Positions 32,314-44,350 of a stretch of 64,000 nucleotides of DNA are shown one piece after another. The stretch comes from Luteimonas aquatica (GTDB taxonomy: Bacteria > Pseudomonadota > Gammaproteobacteria > Xanthomonadales > Xanthomonadaceae). Numbering within the stretch: position 1 is the first letter of the stretch; every line of letters starts with the position of its first letter. The DNA is taken from contig NZ_JALBFU010000010.1 in the NCBI RefSeq assembly GCF_022662575.1, forward strand, positions 28,070 through 92,069, given 5' to 3'. A program made the position numbers and the translations under genes. The notes under the pieces are model-generated. The model saw only the letters and a program-made list of their open reading frames with translations, did not search any database and was not told the DNA's origin.

Positions 32314-32964
32314 TCAGAAGCGGGCGCCGAGGCCGACACCGATCATCACCGGGTTGAACTTGGCCTCGCCGGCCTTGGCGCCGTTGAGCTTGATGTCGGA
32401 GTTGCCCTCGAAGTAGCGCAGGTCGGCGCGCGCGAACCAGGTCGGGTTGATGTTGAGGTCGACGCCGGCCGTGGCCACCGCGCCCTTCACCGTCTCGATG
32501 CCCAGGCGCTGGCCGGCGGCGACGCCGGTGCCCTCGGTGCTTTCGTTGGTGTAGTTGGCCTCGTAGTAGCCCAGGCCGACGAACGGACGGAACACGTTGT
32601 CCGCGGCGCCGAAGTGGTACTGGCCGCTCAGCGAGTAGGGCTGGCCGTCGAAGCTGGCGGTCTTGCCGCCGTTGACCTCGACCTTGTGGCCGACCTTGTC
32701 GGCGCCCCAGGCTTCGATCGACCAGTTGTCGTTGAAGTTGTAGCTGAAGCTCAGCGTCGGCGCGCCGCCGCCGTTGACCTTGGTCAGGGTGTCGGCAACG
32801 ACCGGGTTGCGGGTCGGTTCGAAGTGGGCGTAGCCGCCGACGATGGTGTAGCGCTTGCCGGAAGCGGTATCGCCGGAAGCGTCCTGGGCGAACGCCGGCG
32901 CGGCGATCGCGCTGCCGATGGCGGCGGTGGCAATGGCAAGAGCGAGTGTGCGAATGGACGACAT
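32314..32964 (-). CDS. ompW: OmpW family outer-membrane protein
   Basis: Eight-stranded outer-membrane barrel of 216 residues with a signal peptide ending AFAQ (about residue 27). OmpW marks seen are YTIVGGYAHFEP at the start, LSFSYNFNDNWSIEAW, FRPFVGLGYYEANY, the NINPTWFARADLRYFE strand and a terminal aromatic GARF for barrel assembly. OmpW proteins pass small hydrophobic compounds and are often controlled by oxygen or salt. Its upstream region holds a 15-bp palindrome (33048-33062). Confidence 0.9.
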   Translation of the reverse strand: MSSIRTLALAIATAAIGSAIAAPAFAQDASGDTASGKRYTIVGGYAHFEPTRNPVVADTLTKVNGGGAPTLSFSYNFNDNWSIEAWGADKVGHKVEVNGGKTASFDGQPYSLSGQYHFGAADNVFRPFVGLGYYEANYTNESTEGTGVAAGQRLGIETVKGAVATAGVDLNINPTWFARADLRYFEGNSDIKLNGAKAGEAKFNPVMIGVGLGARF

Positions 32965-33792
32965 GGGGGAGTCTCCTTGGGGTCTCTAGTTGTCTTTCTC
33001 GTAGGCCCTTTGTTTCAGGGCAGGCGGCACACTAACGGGGCGCAGATGAACAAGCCTTGTTCGTGAAATGAATGTTCAGGGAACTTTGACTTCTCGTTAA
33101 GCAAACAATGCGCGCATGCAATGCGTTTCACCGCGTTACATGGAAAAACAGGCGTATTCAGGCCAAAAAACGCGGTTTTCCGTCTTGCCGCGACCATCGA
33201 AACGGATGAGGAGAAACTGAACGCAGCATCGCGCATGCGCTTGGCGCACTAGCCGCTTCATGTCGATCGACATGCATTGCGCGTGCTGCACCATTCGTGC
33301 GGATCTTCTCGCGTATGGAACAGCGCACGGCATCTCGATGCCCGGTGACGCGGCATCGAGCTTCGCGGCGAACACATCGCCGTAGCGCGAAGTGCGCAAT
33401 CGACTCGCGGCATGGTGGCGACCTTGTGGCGAGGCGAGGTCGCGGCGAGGATCGTGATTTGCGGGGCGGGCGACAGCGACCGCGGCCTCCGGATCGACCG
33501 TCGGCACATCGCGCAGGCGGGAGATCGCCGATGCGCAACGGCGGCGATGCGCCGGCTTCCGTTCCCGGCCCTCGCGGCGTCCAGGTGCCGGTGCCCGAAT
33601 GGCGCGATGCCGCCGCCGGCCGCGCCGGGACATCATGCCGGGACATACGGTGCGGTATCGCCGGCCGTCTCGGTGCCGAGGGCGTTGCGCCGGTGGAACG
33701 CATCGATGCCGCGCCCGCCGGGCGGCCGCGCAGTTGGCGCGTGCCGCGCGACGGGCGACAATAGCTATTCCCCTCGCACAGCGGAGCGCCGC
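32965..33792. other. 828-bp intergenic region with palindromes
   Basis: No ORF here has coding character. Seen are: the perfect palindrome GAACAAG-c-CTTGTTC (33048-33062), about 85 bp before the OmpW start and a candidate operator; an AAAACGCGGTTTT-type inverted repeat near 33166; and the perfect 16-bp palindrome CATGTCGATCGACATG (33259-33274). The 3' end should carry the aceF promoter (a GACAATAGCTATT stretch near 33757-33770) and a GCGGAGCG ribosome site. Confidence 0.5.
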
Positions 33793-35487
33793 ATGGCCGA
33801 TTTGAAGGAAGCACGAGTCCCGGACATCGGCGATTTCGACGATGTGCCGGTGATCGAGGTGCTGGTGGCGGTGGGCGATACCGTCGCCAAGGACCAGGGC
33901 CTGGTCACGCTGGAGTCGGACAAGGCGACGATGGAAGTACCGGCGCCGTTCGCCGGGGTGATCCGCGAGCTGAAGGTCAAGGTCGGCGATGCGCTGTCGG
34001 AAGGCAGCGTGGTCGCGGTGATCGAGGCCGCCGATGCCGCCGCGCCGGCCGAGCAGGCGGCGCCCGCCAAGGCCGAGGCGCCGCGACAGGCGGCCGCGCC
34101 GGCCAAGGCCGAGCCGCCGGCCAAGGCGCCCGCCGCGCAGGCGCCTGCCGCCGCGAAGGGCGGAGCGCAGGAAGCCAAGGTGCCGGACATCGGCGATTTC
34201 GGCGACGTGCCGGTGATCGAGGTGCTGGTGGCGGTGGGCGATACCGTCGCCAAGGACCAGGGCCTGGTCACGCTGGAATCGGACAAGGCGACGATGGAGG
34301 TGCCGGCGCCGTTCGCCGGCGTGGTGCGCGAATTGAAGGTCAAGGTGGGCGACACCGTGTCCGAAGGTCGCGTGGTCGCGGTGATCGAGGCGGCGGCCGA
34401 AGCCGGCGCCGCTGCCGCTGCCAAGCCCGCCGAGGCCGCGCAGGCCCCGGCGCCCGGGCCGCAGCCGGCTGCCGCGCCGCCGGCCGCCGCCGCACCGCAG
34501 ACGCCTGCGCCGATGGGCGCCGGCCTGCCGCCCGTGCGCTTCGACGCCGAGGCGCTGCTTCCCGACAAGGTGCCCTATGCCAGCCCGGCGGTGCGCCTGT
34601 TCGCACGCGAGCTCGGCGTCGACCTGCTGCAGGTCAAGGGCAGCGCGCGCGGCGGACGCATCACCAAGGAAGACGTCCAGCAGTTCGTCAAGGCGGCGCT
34701 GCAGGGCGGCGGCGCCCGCGCCGGCGCGCCGGCGGCGGCCGGCGGCGGCTTGAACCTGCTGCCCTGGCCGAAGGTCGACTTCAGCAAGTTCGGCGAGATC
34801 GAGGTCAAGCCGCTGTCGAAGATCAAGAAGATCTCCGGCGCCAACCTCGCCCGCAACTGGGCGATGATCCCGCACGTCACCCAGCACGACGACGCCGACA
34901 TCACCGAGCTGGAGGAGCTGCGCGTGCAGCTCAACAAGGAGAACGAGAAGGCCGGCATCAAGCTGACCATGCTCGCCTTCCTGATGAAGGCCAGCGTCGC
35001 GGCGCTGAGGAAATATCCGGATTTCAACGCCTCGCTCGATGCGGGCGGCGAGAACCTCACGCTGAAGAAGTACTTCCACGTCGGCTTCGCCGCCGACACG
35101 CCCAACGGGCTGGTGGTGCCGGTGGTGCGCGATGCCGACAAGAAAGGCGTGATCGAGATCGCCCAGGAAACCTCCGAACTGGCCAAGAAGGCGCGCGAGG
35201 GCAAGCTCACCCCGGCCGAGATGAGCGGCGGCTGCTTCTCGATCAGCTCGCTCGGCGGCATCGGCGGCACGGCGTTCACGCCGATCGTCAACGCGCCGGA
35301 AGTGGCGATCCTGGGCGTCTCCAAGTCGGCGATCAGGCCGGTATGGGACGGCAAGCAGTTCGCTCCGCGCCTGCTGCTGCCGCTGTCGCTGTCCTACGAC
35401 CACCGCGTCATCGACGGCGCCGCCGCCGCGCGCTTCACCGCCTTCCTGGCGCAGCTGCTCGGCGACATGCGGCGCGTGCTGCTCTGA
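33793..35487 (+). CDS. aceF: pyruvate dehydrogenase E2, dihydrolipoamide acetyltransferase
   Basis: E2 core of the pyruvate dehydrogenase complex, 564 residues. Two lipoyl domains (about 8-82 and 128-205, each with lipoyl lysine in ESDKATMEVP) are followed by Ala/Pro-rich linkers, the peripheral subunit-binding domain (about 260-297, ASPAVRLFARELGVDL and GGRITKEDV) and the acyltransferase domain ending in the active-site SYDHRVIDGAAAARF (about 533). No aceE gene lies upstream; E1 must be elsewhere. The E3 gene is two genes downstream. Confidence 0.93.
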   Translation: MADLKEARVPDIGDFDDVPVIEVLVAVGDTVAKDQGLVTLESDKATMEVPAPFAGVIRELKVKVGDALSEGSVVAVIEAADAAAPAEQAAPAKAEAPRQAAAPAKAEPPAKAPAAQAPAAAKGGAQEAKVPDIGDFGDVPVIEVLVAVGDTVAKDQGLVTLESDKATMEVPAPFAGVVRELKVKVGDTVSEGRVVAVIEAAAEAGAAAAAKPAEAAQAPAPGPQPAAAPPAAAAPQTPAPMGAGLPPVRFDAEALLPDKVPYASPAVRLFARELGVDLLQVKGSARGGRITKEDVQQFVKAALQGGGARAGAPAAAGGGLNLLPWPKVDFSKFGEIEVKPLSKIKKISGANLARNWAMIPHVTQHDDADITELEELRVQLNKENEKAGIKLTMLAFLMKASVAALRKYPDFNASLDAGGENLTLKKYFHVGFAADTPNGLVVPVVRDADKKGVIEIAQETSELAKKAREGKLTPAEMSGGCFSISSLGGIGGTAFTPIVNAPEVAILGVSKSAIRPVWDGKQFAPRLLLPLSLSYDHRVIDGAAAARFTAFLAQLLGDMRRVLL

Positions 35488-35503
35488 CCGGGCCGTGACG
35501 GGC

Positions 35504-36229
35504 ATGCGTACCCTCGGCCTGCTCGGCGGGATGAGCTGGGAGTCGACGATTCCCTACTACCGCACGATCAACGAGCGCGTGCGCGACCGCCTGGGCGGCC
35601 TGCGTTCGGCGCCGCTGCTGCTCTACAGCGTCGATTTCGCCCAGATCGAGGCGCTGCAGCATCGCGGCGACTGGGACGCGGCCGGGCGGGTGCTGGCGCA
35701 TGCCGCGCAGGCGCTCGAGCGCGCCGGCGCGCAGGCGCTGGTGATCTGCACCAACACCATGCACCGCGTGCTGCCGCAGATCGAGCCGGCGCTGGGCATG
35801 CCGGTGCTGCACATCGCCGACGCCACCGCCGAGCGCATCCGCGCCGCCGGTTTCGAGCGCGTCGGCCTGCTCGGCACGCGTTTCACCATGGAGCAGGACT
35901 TCTACCGCGGCCGACTGCAGCGCTTCGGGCTGACGCCGCTGGTGCCGGAGCAGGCGCAGCGCGAGATCGTGCACCGGGTGATCTACGACGAGCTGTGCCG
36001 CGGCCAGTGCCTGCCGCAATCGCGCCAAGCCTACCGCGGCATCGTCGCCGACCTGGTCGCGCGCGGCGCGCAGGCGATCATCCTCGGCTGCACCGAGATC
36101 GGCCTGCTGATCGACGCATCCGACAGCGCGGTGCCGTTGTTCGACACCGCCACCATCCATGCAGAATACGCGGCCGACTGGGCGCTCGCGGCTCCCGAGC
36201 CGGCGCAGCGTCCGTTGCGAGCCCTTTGA
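35504..36229 (+). CDS. aspartate/glutamate racemase family protein
   Basis: A 241-residue member of the Asp/Glu racemase (YgeA-like) family. The start MRTLGLLGGMSWESTIPYYR is the family signature. The two catalytic cysteines are in ICTNTMH and in LGCTEIGLLI. Probably interconverts L- and D-amino acids; exact substrate not known. The ATG was preferred to a GTG three codons upstream. It sits between aceF and the E3 gene, 16 bp after aceF, and is presumably part of that operon, an unusual place for a racemase. Confidence 0.88.
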   Translation: MRTLGLLGGMSWESTIPYYRTINERVRDRLGGLRSAPLLLYSVDFAQIEALQHRGDWDAAGRVLAHAAQALERAGAQALVICTNTMHRVLPQIEPALGMPVLHIADATAERIRAAGFERVGLLGTRFTMEQDFYRGRLQRFGLTPLVPEQAQREIVHRVIYDELCRGQCLPQSRQAYRGIVADLVARGAQAIILGCTEIGLLIDASDSAVPLFDTATIHAEYAADWALAAPEPAQRPLRAL

Positions 36230-36246
36230 CACTTCCAGGAGTTGCG

Positions 36247-38025
36247 ATGGCCACCATCGATATCAAAGTTCCCGACATCGGCGATTTCAACGATGTGCCC
36301 GTGATCGAAGTGCTGGTGGCCGTGGGCGACACGGTGGCCAAGGACCAGGGGCTGGTCACGCTGGAGTCGGACAAGGCGACGATGGAAGTGCCTTCCACCG
36401 CCGCCGGCACGGTGAAGGAAGTGAAGGTGAAGGTGGGCGATGCCGTGTCCGAGGGCGCGGTGGTGGTGGTGCTCGACGCCGCCGGCGCCGATGCCTCCGC
36501 GCCGGCCGCGCAGGCGCCCGCCGCCAAGCCGCCGGTCGCGCCGTCGCTGGCCAAGCCGGCCGAACCGGAGACGCCCGCGCCGCAGGCCGCCACCGCCAGC
36601 GGCAGGGCCGCGGACATCGAATGCCGCATCGTCGTGCTCGGCTCCGGGCCCGGCGGCTACACGGCGGCCTTCCGCGCCGCCGACCTCGGCCTGGACACGG
36701 TCCTGGTGGAGCGTTACGCGCAGCTCGGCGGCGTCTGCCTCAACGTCGGCTGCATTCCGTCCAAGGCGCTGCTGCATGCCGCGGCGGTGATCGACGAGGC
36801 CGCGCATGCTTCCGACTACGGCGTGGACTTCGGCAAGCCGAGCATCGCGCTGGACAAGCTGCGCGCCTACAAGGACAAGGTGGTCGGCCAGCTGACCAAG
36901 GGCCTGGCCGGCATGTCCAAGCAGCGCAAGGTGCGCGTGGCGACGGGCACGGCGACCTTCGTCTCGGCGAACGAGATGGAAATCGCCGGCGCCGACGGCA
37001 AGACGCAGCTGCTGCGCTTCGAGCAGTGCATCATCGCCGCCGGCTCGCAGGCGCTGAAGCTGCCGGGCTTCCCCTGGGACGACCCGCGTGTGATGGATTC
37101 CACCGACGCGCTCGAACTGGCGGACGTGCCGAAGAAGCTGCTGGTGGTCGGCGGCGGCATCATCGGCCTGGAAATGGCCACGGTGTACCGCGCGCTGGGC
37201 AGCGCCGTGACCGTGGTCGAGCTGGCCGACCAGTTGATGCCCGGCGCCGATCCCGACCTGGTCAAGCCGCTGGCCGACCGCCTGAAGAAGCAGGGCTTGG
37301 CCGTGCACCTGAAGACCAAGGTGGTCGAGGCCAAGGCGCAGAAGGACGGCATCAGCTGCACCTTCGAGGGGGCCAGCGAGCCGGCCGAGAAGCTGTTCGA
37401 CCGCGTGCTGGTGGCGGTGGGCCGCGCGCCCAACGGCAAGAAGATCGCCGCCGAGAAGGCCGGCGTGCGCGTGGGCGAGCGCGGCTTCATCGACGTCGAC
37501 CGGCAGATGCGCACCAACGTGCCGCACATCTTCGCCATCGGCGACATCATCGGCCAGCCGATGCTGGCGCATAAGGCCACCCACGAGGGCAAGCTGGCCG
37601 CCGAAGTGGCGGCGGGCGAGAAGAAAGACTGGGTGGCGCGGGTGATCCCGTCGGTGGCCTATACCGATCCGGAGATCGCCTGGGTCGGCGTCACCGAGAC
37701 CGAGGCCAAGGCCAAGGGGCTGAAGGTGGGCGTGGGCAAGTTCCCGTGGGCGGCCAGCGGCCGCGCGATCGGACTTGGCCGCACCGAGGGCTTCACCAAG
37801 CTGGTCTTCGACGAGGCCACCCATCGCATCCTCGGCGCCGGCATCGTCGGCGTGCACGCCGGCGACCTGATCGCCGAGACCGCGCTGGCCATCGAGATGG
37901 GCTGCGAGGTCGCCGACATCGGCCACACCATCCATCCGCATCCCACCCTGAGCGAGTCGGTGGGCATGGCGGCGGAGGTCTTCGACGGCACCATCACCGA
38001 CCTCTACATCCCCAGGAAGAAGTAG
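36247..38025 (+). CDS. lpdA: dihydrolipoamide dehydrogenase with N-terminal lipoyl domain
   Basis: E3 of the pyruvate dehydrogenase complex, 592 residues: a lipoyl domain (1-78, lysine in ESDKATMEVP) and Ala/Pro linker fused to the flavoprotein. FAD loop GSGPGGYTAA (about 132), redox disulfide CLNVGCIPSK (about 164-173), NAD loop GGGIIGLEMA, second FAD motif NVPHIFAIGD, and the active-site base in HTIHPHPTLSE (about 560). It reoxidises lipoyl groups of E2. Lipoyl-E3 fusions are known in several proteobacteria. Confidence 0.94.
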   Translation: MATIDIKVPDIGDFNDVPVIEVLVAVGDTVAKDQGLVTLESDKATMEVPSTAAGTVKEVKVKVGDAVSEGAVVVVLDAAGADASAPAAQAPAAKPPVAPSLAKPAEPETPAPQAATASGRAADIECRIVVLGSGPGGYTAAFRAADLGLDTVLVERYAQLGGVCLNVGCIPSKALLHAAAVIDEAAHASDYGVDFGKPSIALDKLRAYKDKVVGQLTKGLAGMSKQRKVRVATGTATFVSANEMEIAGADGKTQLLRFEQCIIAAGSQALKLPGFPWDDPRVMDSTDALELADVPKKLLVVGGGIIGLEMATVYRALGSAVTVVELADQLMPGADPDLVKPLADRLKKQGLAVHLKTKVVEAKAQKDGISCTFEGASEPAEKLFDRVLVAVGRAPNGKKIAAEKAGVRVGERGFIDVDRQMRTNVPHIFAIGDIIGQPMLAHKATHEGKLAAEVAAGEKKDWVARVIPSVAYTDPEIAWVGVTETEAKAKGLKVGVGKFPWAASGRAIGLGRTEGFTKLVFDEATHRILGAGIVGVHAGDLIAETALAIEMGCEVADIGHTIHPHPTLSESVGMAAEVFDGTITDLYIPRKK

Positions 38026-38056
38026 TCCGACGTCCGCAGCCAGGAAGGAGCCAGAC

Positions 38057-38293
38057 ATGCCGAAACTCTATGCCGTCGCCACCAGCCGCCTGCTCGGCGA
38101 GGTCAGCCAGGACGATGTCGACCTGCTGGTCGCCGCGTTCGAGGAGGAGTCCAGCCGCGACCGCGACTACTACGTCAACGGCGATACCCTGCAGCTGCTC
38201 GCCGACGCCGGCGCCTCGACCGCGTTCCTGGAGACGATCCGCGCGGCCTTCGACAACAACGGCGAGGCCGACATCCGCTGGGAAGCCGACTGA
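38057..38293 (+). CDS. small conserved-looking acidic protein, unknown
   Basis: A 78-residue acidic protein (VSQDDVDLLVAAFEEESSRD, YYVNGDTLQLLADAG, then NNGEADIRW). It has an AAGGAG ribosome site and lies 31 bp after lpdA on the same strand, followed by a bidirectional terminator, so it is probably the last gene of the aceF operon. Not recognised; no signal peptide or membrane segment. Confidence 0.7.
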   Translation: MPKLYAVATSRLLGEVSQDDVDLLVAAFEEESSRDRDYYVNGDTLQLLADAGASTAFLETIRAAFDNNGEADIRWEAD

Positions 38294-38342
38294 GCCTCTC
38301 CGTCGAGATGGGCGTCTTCTCGCTCGGCGAGCCGGCGCGTGC

Positions 38343-38370
38343 GAAAACCCCGGCGGCAACCGGGGTTTTC
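38343..38370. terminator. bidirectional terminator
   Basis: GAAAACCCCGG-cggcaa-CCGGGGTTTTC: 11-bp perfect stem with T/A runs at both ends, between two convergent genes. Serves the small acidic protein gene and the outer-membrane protein gene. Confidence 0.85.
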
Positions 38371-38393
38371 CGCCGCTGCCGCCGGTCGCGGCG

Positions 38394-39206
38394 CTAGAAC
38401 GCCAGCGTGATGCCGGCCGTGGGGCCCTTGAAGCGCTGGTCGAGGCCGACGCTGCCGTCGCCGTAGTGGCGGTTGACGTCCAGCTTGAACCAGTCGTAGC
38501 CCGCGTACAGGCCGAAGTGCGGGGTGAAGCGGTATTCCACCAGCGCATTGGCGCGGGTGATGTCGCCGCTGTAGTCGTTGAAGTCGCCCCAGTCGGCGTC
38601 CAGGTACTGGCCCTGCACCGTGAAGCCCCACTTGCGGTCTTCCGTGTTGGCCGAGAAGCGCGCGCCGACCACCGGCGCGTAGCCGTCCTCGCTCTCGCGG
38701 CTGTCGAAGACGTCGTCCCCGGCCGAGGCGTAGACGCGGCCCTTCAGGCGCGCCCACTCGGCGCCGATCTGCAGCCCGAAGCTGACGGTCGGGGTTTCGA
38801 CCACGGCGTAGTCGTAGACCAGGCTGGCCAGGTCGAACTGGATCTTGGTCTTGGCGAAGCTGCCGGCGGGAATGGTGGTGTCGCCGAGGCCGATGTCCTC
38901 GCCCAGGGTATGGCGCTTGTCCTTGTCGTAGCTGAAATAGTTGAACAGCAGCCGGTTGCGCTCGGAAAAGCGGAACACGCCTTCCACGCGCGGCACCGTG
39001 TCGTCGCCCAGGTCGACGCGGTCGCTGGTGTAGCGGTAGGTGTTGCCGGCGAAATCGGCCGTTCCCTTGAATTGGCTTTCCGCCTCGGCCTGCATCGCGC
39101 CCAGGCGCAGCGTGAAGCGGTCGGCCTCCTGCGCGTGCGCGCTCAGCGCGCAAAGCGCGCCGGCGGCGATCGCCGCGCGCGAAAGAACTTTGATCGATTG
39201 GCTCAC
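38394..39206 (-). CDS. outer-membrane beta-barrel protein, unknown
   Basis: A 270-residue protein with a signal peptide ending at AHAQ (about residue 26) and alternating amphipathic strands throughout (FTLRLGAMQAEAESQFKG, VEGVFRFSERNRLLFNYFSYD, VVGARFSANTEDRKWGFTVQGQYL, ALVEYRFTPHFGLYAGYDWF) with a terminal Phe in GITLAF. This is a classic outer-membrane barrel of about ten to twelve strands. The start is GTG with AAAGGAG upstream. Substrate unknown. Confidence 0.82.
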   Translation of the reverse strand: MSQSIKVLSRAAIAAGALCALSAHAQEADRFTLRLGAMQAEAESQFKGTADFAGNTYRYTSDRVDLGDDTVPRVEGVFRFSERNRLLFNYFSYDKDKRHTLGEDIGLGDTTIPAGSFAKTKIQFDLASLVYDYAVVETPTVSFGLQIGAEWARLKGRVYASAGDDVFDSRESEDGYAPVVGARFSANTEDRKWGFTVQGQYLDADWGDFNDYSGDITRANALVEYRFTPHFGLYAGYDWFKLDVNRHYGDGSVGLDQRFKGPTAGITLAF

Positions 39207-39471
39207 TGGATGGCTCCTTTACAACGTGGGGGTGCAATTCCTTGCATGAATTGCCGAAAACATTTAACGCAAGGCGCCGGTTCAATTTGCGTGAAGCGCA
39301 TGCATTCGAACTGAACTGGAATGCAGCACGCACTTGCGTCGCGATCTGGATGCGCGCAAGCGCGCGACACGCATCGCGCTGCGGGCGGCATGGCGTACAT
39401 GCGATCGCCGCAGCGGGAGCGCGCGTGCGGAACGCGGCCGGGGCAGGGCATCGAATCGCCGCCCTGCGTGA

Positions 39472-39550
39472 GACGGCGGGCGGCGGACGGCGGGCGGCGG
39501 ACGGCGGGCGGCGGACGGCGGACGGCGGGCGGCGGACGGCGGGCGGCGGG
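39472..39550. repeat. 79-bp tandem repeat of GGCGGGCGGCGGACG-type units
   Basis: A string of GACGGCGGGCGGCG and GACGGCG units repeated with small variations. Slippage-prone low-complexity DNA, upstream of the atp operon and outside any gene. Confidence 0.85.
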
Positions 39551-39558
39551 ATTAAAGA

Positions 39559-39587
39559 GAAGCCCCGGCAGAGAGCGCCGGGGCTTC
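39559..39587 (-). terminator. strong hairpin, T-rich on the minus strand
   Basis: GAAGCCCCGGC-agagagc-GCCGGGGCTTC, 11-bp perfect stem, followed on the minus strand by TCTCTTTAAT. No minus-strand gene precedes it, so it may stop antisense transcription coming from the atp promoter region. Confidence 0.5.
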
Positions 39588-39731
39588 GGGGAGGGCCTGC
39601 TGGCAGATTCGACGAGGAAGTGGGGAGCAGGCCTCGGCAAGCACTGACCGGCGGGGCCGGGAAAGGTTCCCGCCCGCGCCGGCCGGCCGTCTCCGGGCCC
39701 CTGCCGCCGCCGCAGGCAGGCCTTAACGCAG

Positions 39732-39761
39732 TTGCCGCTGAAAATGGCCGACTGCTATACT
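39732..39761 (+). promoter_or_regulatory. sigma-70 type promoter of the atp operon
   Basis: TTGCCG - 18 bp - TATACT, about 70 bp upstream of the atpI start. The only good promoter in this intergenic stretch on the plus strand. Confidence 0.6.
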
Positions 39762-39832
39762 TTTACGGCTTCGCAGGACCGGTTTGAGCCGGATTGTCGC
39801 CTTCCAGCTCTAGAAAAGGCCGTCCCGCCAGC

Positions 39833-41180
<1,348 letters not shown>

Positions 41181-41233
41181 TTTCCGGTTTCAGCTTTAAG
41201 TTCTTTTCCACCCAACCGTTTCTTTTCATCTAG

Positions 41234-41536
<303 letters not shown>

Positions 41537-41564
41537 TCGCGGATGGTGGTGATCGTCCCTGAGC

Positions 41565-41594
41565 GAAAGCCCGGCCGCGCAAGGCCGGACTTTC
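41565..41594 (+). other. intercistronic hairpin between atpE and atpF
   Basis: GAAAGcCCGGCC-gcgcaa-GGCCGGaCTTTC, 29 bp after atpE. It could stabilise the atpE message or partly stop transcription, helping to supply the higher c-subunit stoichiometry. Confidence 0.45.
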
Positions 41595-41649
41595 CGCCGG
41601 GGTCAGGCAACCGCCGATGGCATCGGGCCGTCGGCGTCAGGAGCACGCA

Positions 41650-42120
41650 ATGGATATCAATCTGACATTCATCGTCCAGGGCATCGCGTTCTTCGCGGTC
41701 GCCTGGATGGTGATGAAGTTCGGCTGGCCGCACATCATCGGCGCCATCGAGGAGCGCCAGCAGAAGATCGCTGAGGGCCTCGCCGCCGCCGACAACAGCC
41801 AGAAGGCGCTGGCCCAGGCCGAAGAGAAGGTCAACGAAGAGCTGCGCGCCGCCCGTGCCAAGGCCAACGAGATCATCGAGCAGGCGCACCAGCGCGCCAA
41901 TCAGATCATCGACGCGGCCAAGAACGAGGCGATCGCCGAGGGCGCGCGCCAGAAGGCGCTGGCCGAGAGCGAGATCGTGGCCAGCACCAACCGCGCCCGC
42001 GAGGACCTGCGCAAGCACGTGTCCCAGCTGGCCGTGACCGGCGCCGAGAAGCTGCTGCGCCGCGAGATCGACGCCAACGCCCACAAGGCGCTGCTCGACG
42101 AACTGGCCGCAGAGATCTGA
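41650..42120 (+). CDS. atpF: F0F1 ATP synthase subunit b
   Basis: Peripheral-stalk subunit, 156 residues. An N-terminal membrane helix ([21 protein letters not shown]) is followed by a long charged coiled coil ([20 protein letters not shown] and [18 protein letters not shown]) and a C-terminal region binding delta. Length equals E. coli b. Confidence 0.96.
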   Translation: MDINLTFIVQGIAFFAVAWMVMKFGWPHIIGAIEERQQKIAEGLAAADNSQKALAQAEEKVNEELRAARAKANEIIEQAHQRANQIIDAAKNEAIAEGARQKALAESEIVASTNRAREDLRKHVSQLAVTGAEKLLRREIDANAHKALLDELAAEI

Positions 42121-42123
42121 CCG

Positions 42124-42651
42124 ATGAGCCAGGCCCTCACGCTCGCCCGTCCGTATGCCCGCGCAGCGTTCTCGCTGGCGCGCGACGCAGGCAAGTTCGC
42201 CGACTGGTCCGACGCGCTCGGCTTCGCCGCGCGCGTGGCCGCCGACCCGCAGGCCGTGTCGGTGCTCGGCAACCCGAAGCTGACCGGCGCCGACGCGGTG
42301 GCGCTGCTGGCGCCCGACGGAGCCTCGGAGACCTTCGCCGACTTCCTCGCCCTGCTGTTCGACAACCACCGCCTCGCGCTGCTGCCGGAGATCGCCGGCC
42401 TGTACGAGGAGCAGCGCGCGGAGGCCGAGCGCATCGTCAAGGCCAGGATCACCTCGGCGTCGGCGCTGCCGGCCGGCGAGCTCGACAGCATCAAGGCCGC
42501 GCTGCGCAAGCGCTTCGGCCGCGAGGTGGAGGTCGAGACGGCGGTCGACGAGTCGCTGATCGGCGGCGCGGTGATCGACGCCGGCGACGTGGTCATCGAC
42601 GGCTCGCTGCGCGGCAAGCTGTCGCGGCTGCAGTCGACGCTGGCCAACTAA
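42124..42651 (+). CDS. atpH: F0F1 ATP synthase subunit delta
   Basis: A 175-residue OSCP/delta subunit linking the stalk to F1. Typical N-terminus LTLARPYARAAFSLARDAGKF, LLFDNHRLALLPEIAGLYEE in the middle and the C-terminal IGGAVIDAGDVVIDGSLRGKL. Two bases separate it from atpF. Confidence 0.95.
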   Translation: MSQALTLARPYARAAFSLARDAGKFADWSDALGFAARVAADPQAVSVLGNPKLTGADAVALLAPDGASETFADFLALLFDNHRLALLPEIAGLYEEQRAEAERIVKARITSASALPAGELDSIKAALRKRFGREVEVETAVDESLIGGAVIDAGDVVIDGSLRGKLSRLQSTLAN

Positions 42652-42702
42652 CAGAATTCATCTAGACAGCCGACGGCAACGCCGGCACACAGGGAAACAC
42701 CC

Positions 42703-44253
<1,551 letters not shown>

Positions 44254-44350
44254 TTGTGCCTCGGTGATCGCGCGAAGCGGGCGGAACGGCCCGCCTTGCG
44301 CGGAATGGCGGACCCGGTCCGCATCACGACGATCGAATAGCGAGCAAGAG

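Larger units (their letters stand above)
39207..39832. other. intergenic region between the outer-membrane protein gene and atpI
   Basis: No convincing gene. Just upstream of the barrel gene is the inverted repeat GCAATTC-cttgcat-GAATTGC (39234-39254), probably in its leader. A GC microsatellite (39472-39550), a strong hairpin (39559-39587) and the atp promoter follow. ORFs across this stretch lack coding character. Confidence 0.55.

Noticed and set aside
33297..33764. 155-codon plus-strand frame in the ompW-aceF gap
   Set aside because: Arg-rich composition typical of non-coding high-GC DNA; no domain, no ribosome site.
33793..34400. Repeated lipoyl DNA as a possible CRISPR or mobile repeat
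   Set aside because: The repeats are in-frame protein domains with a known function.
39242..39787. 181-codon plus-strand frame before atpI
   Set aside because: It runs through the GC microsatellite and a hairpin, has no ribosome site and no protein-like composition.
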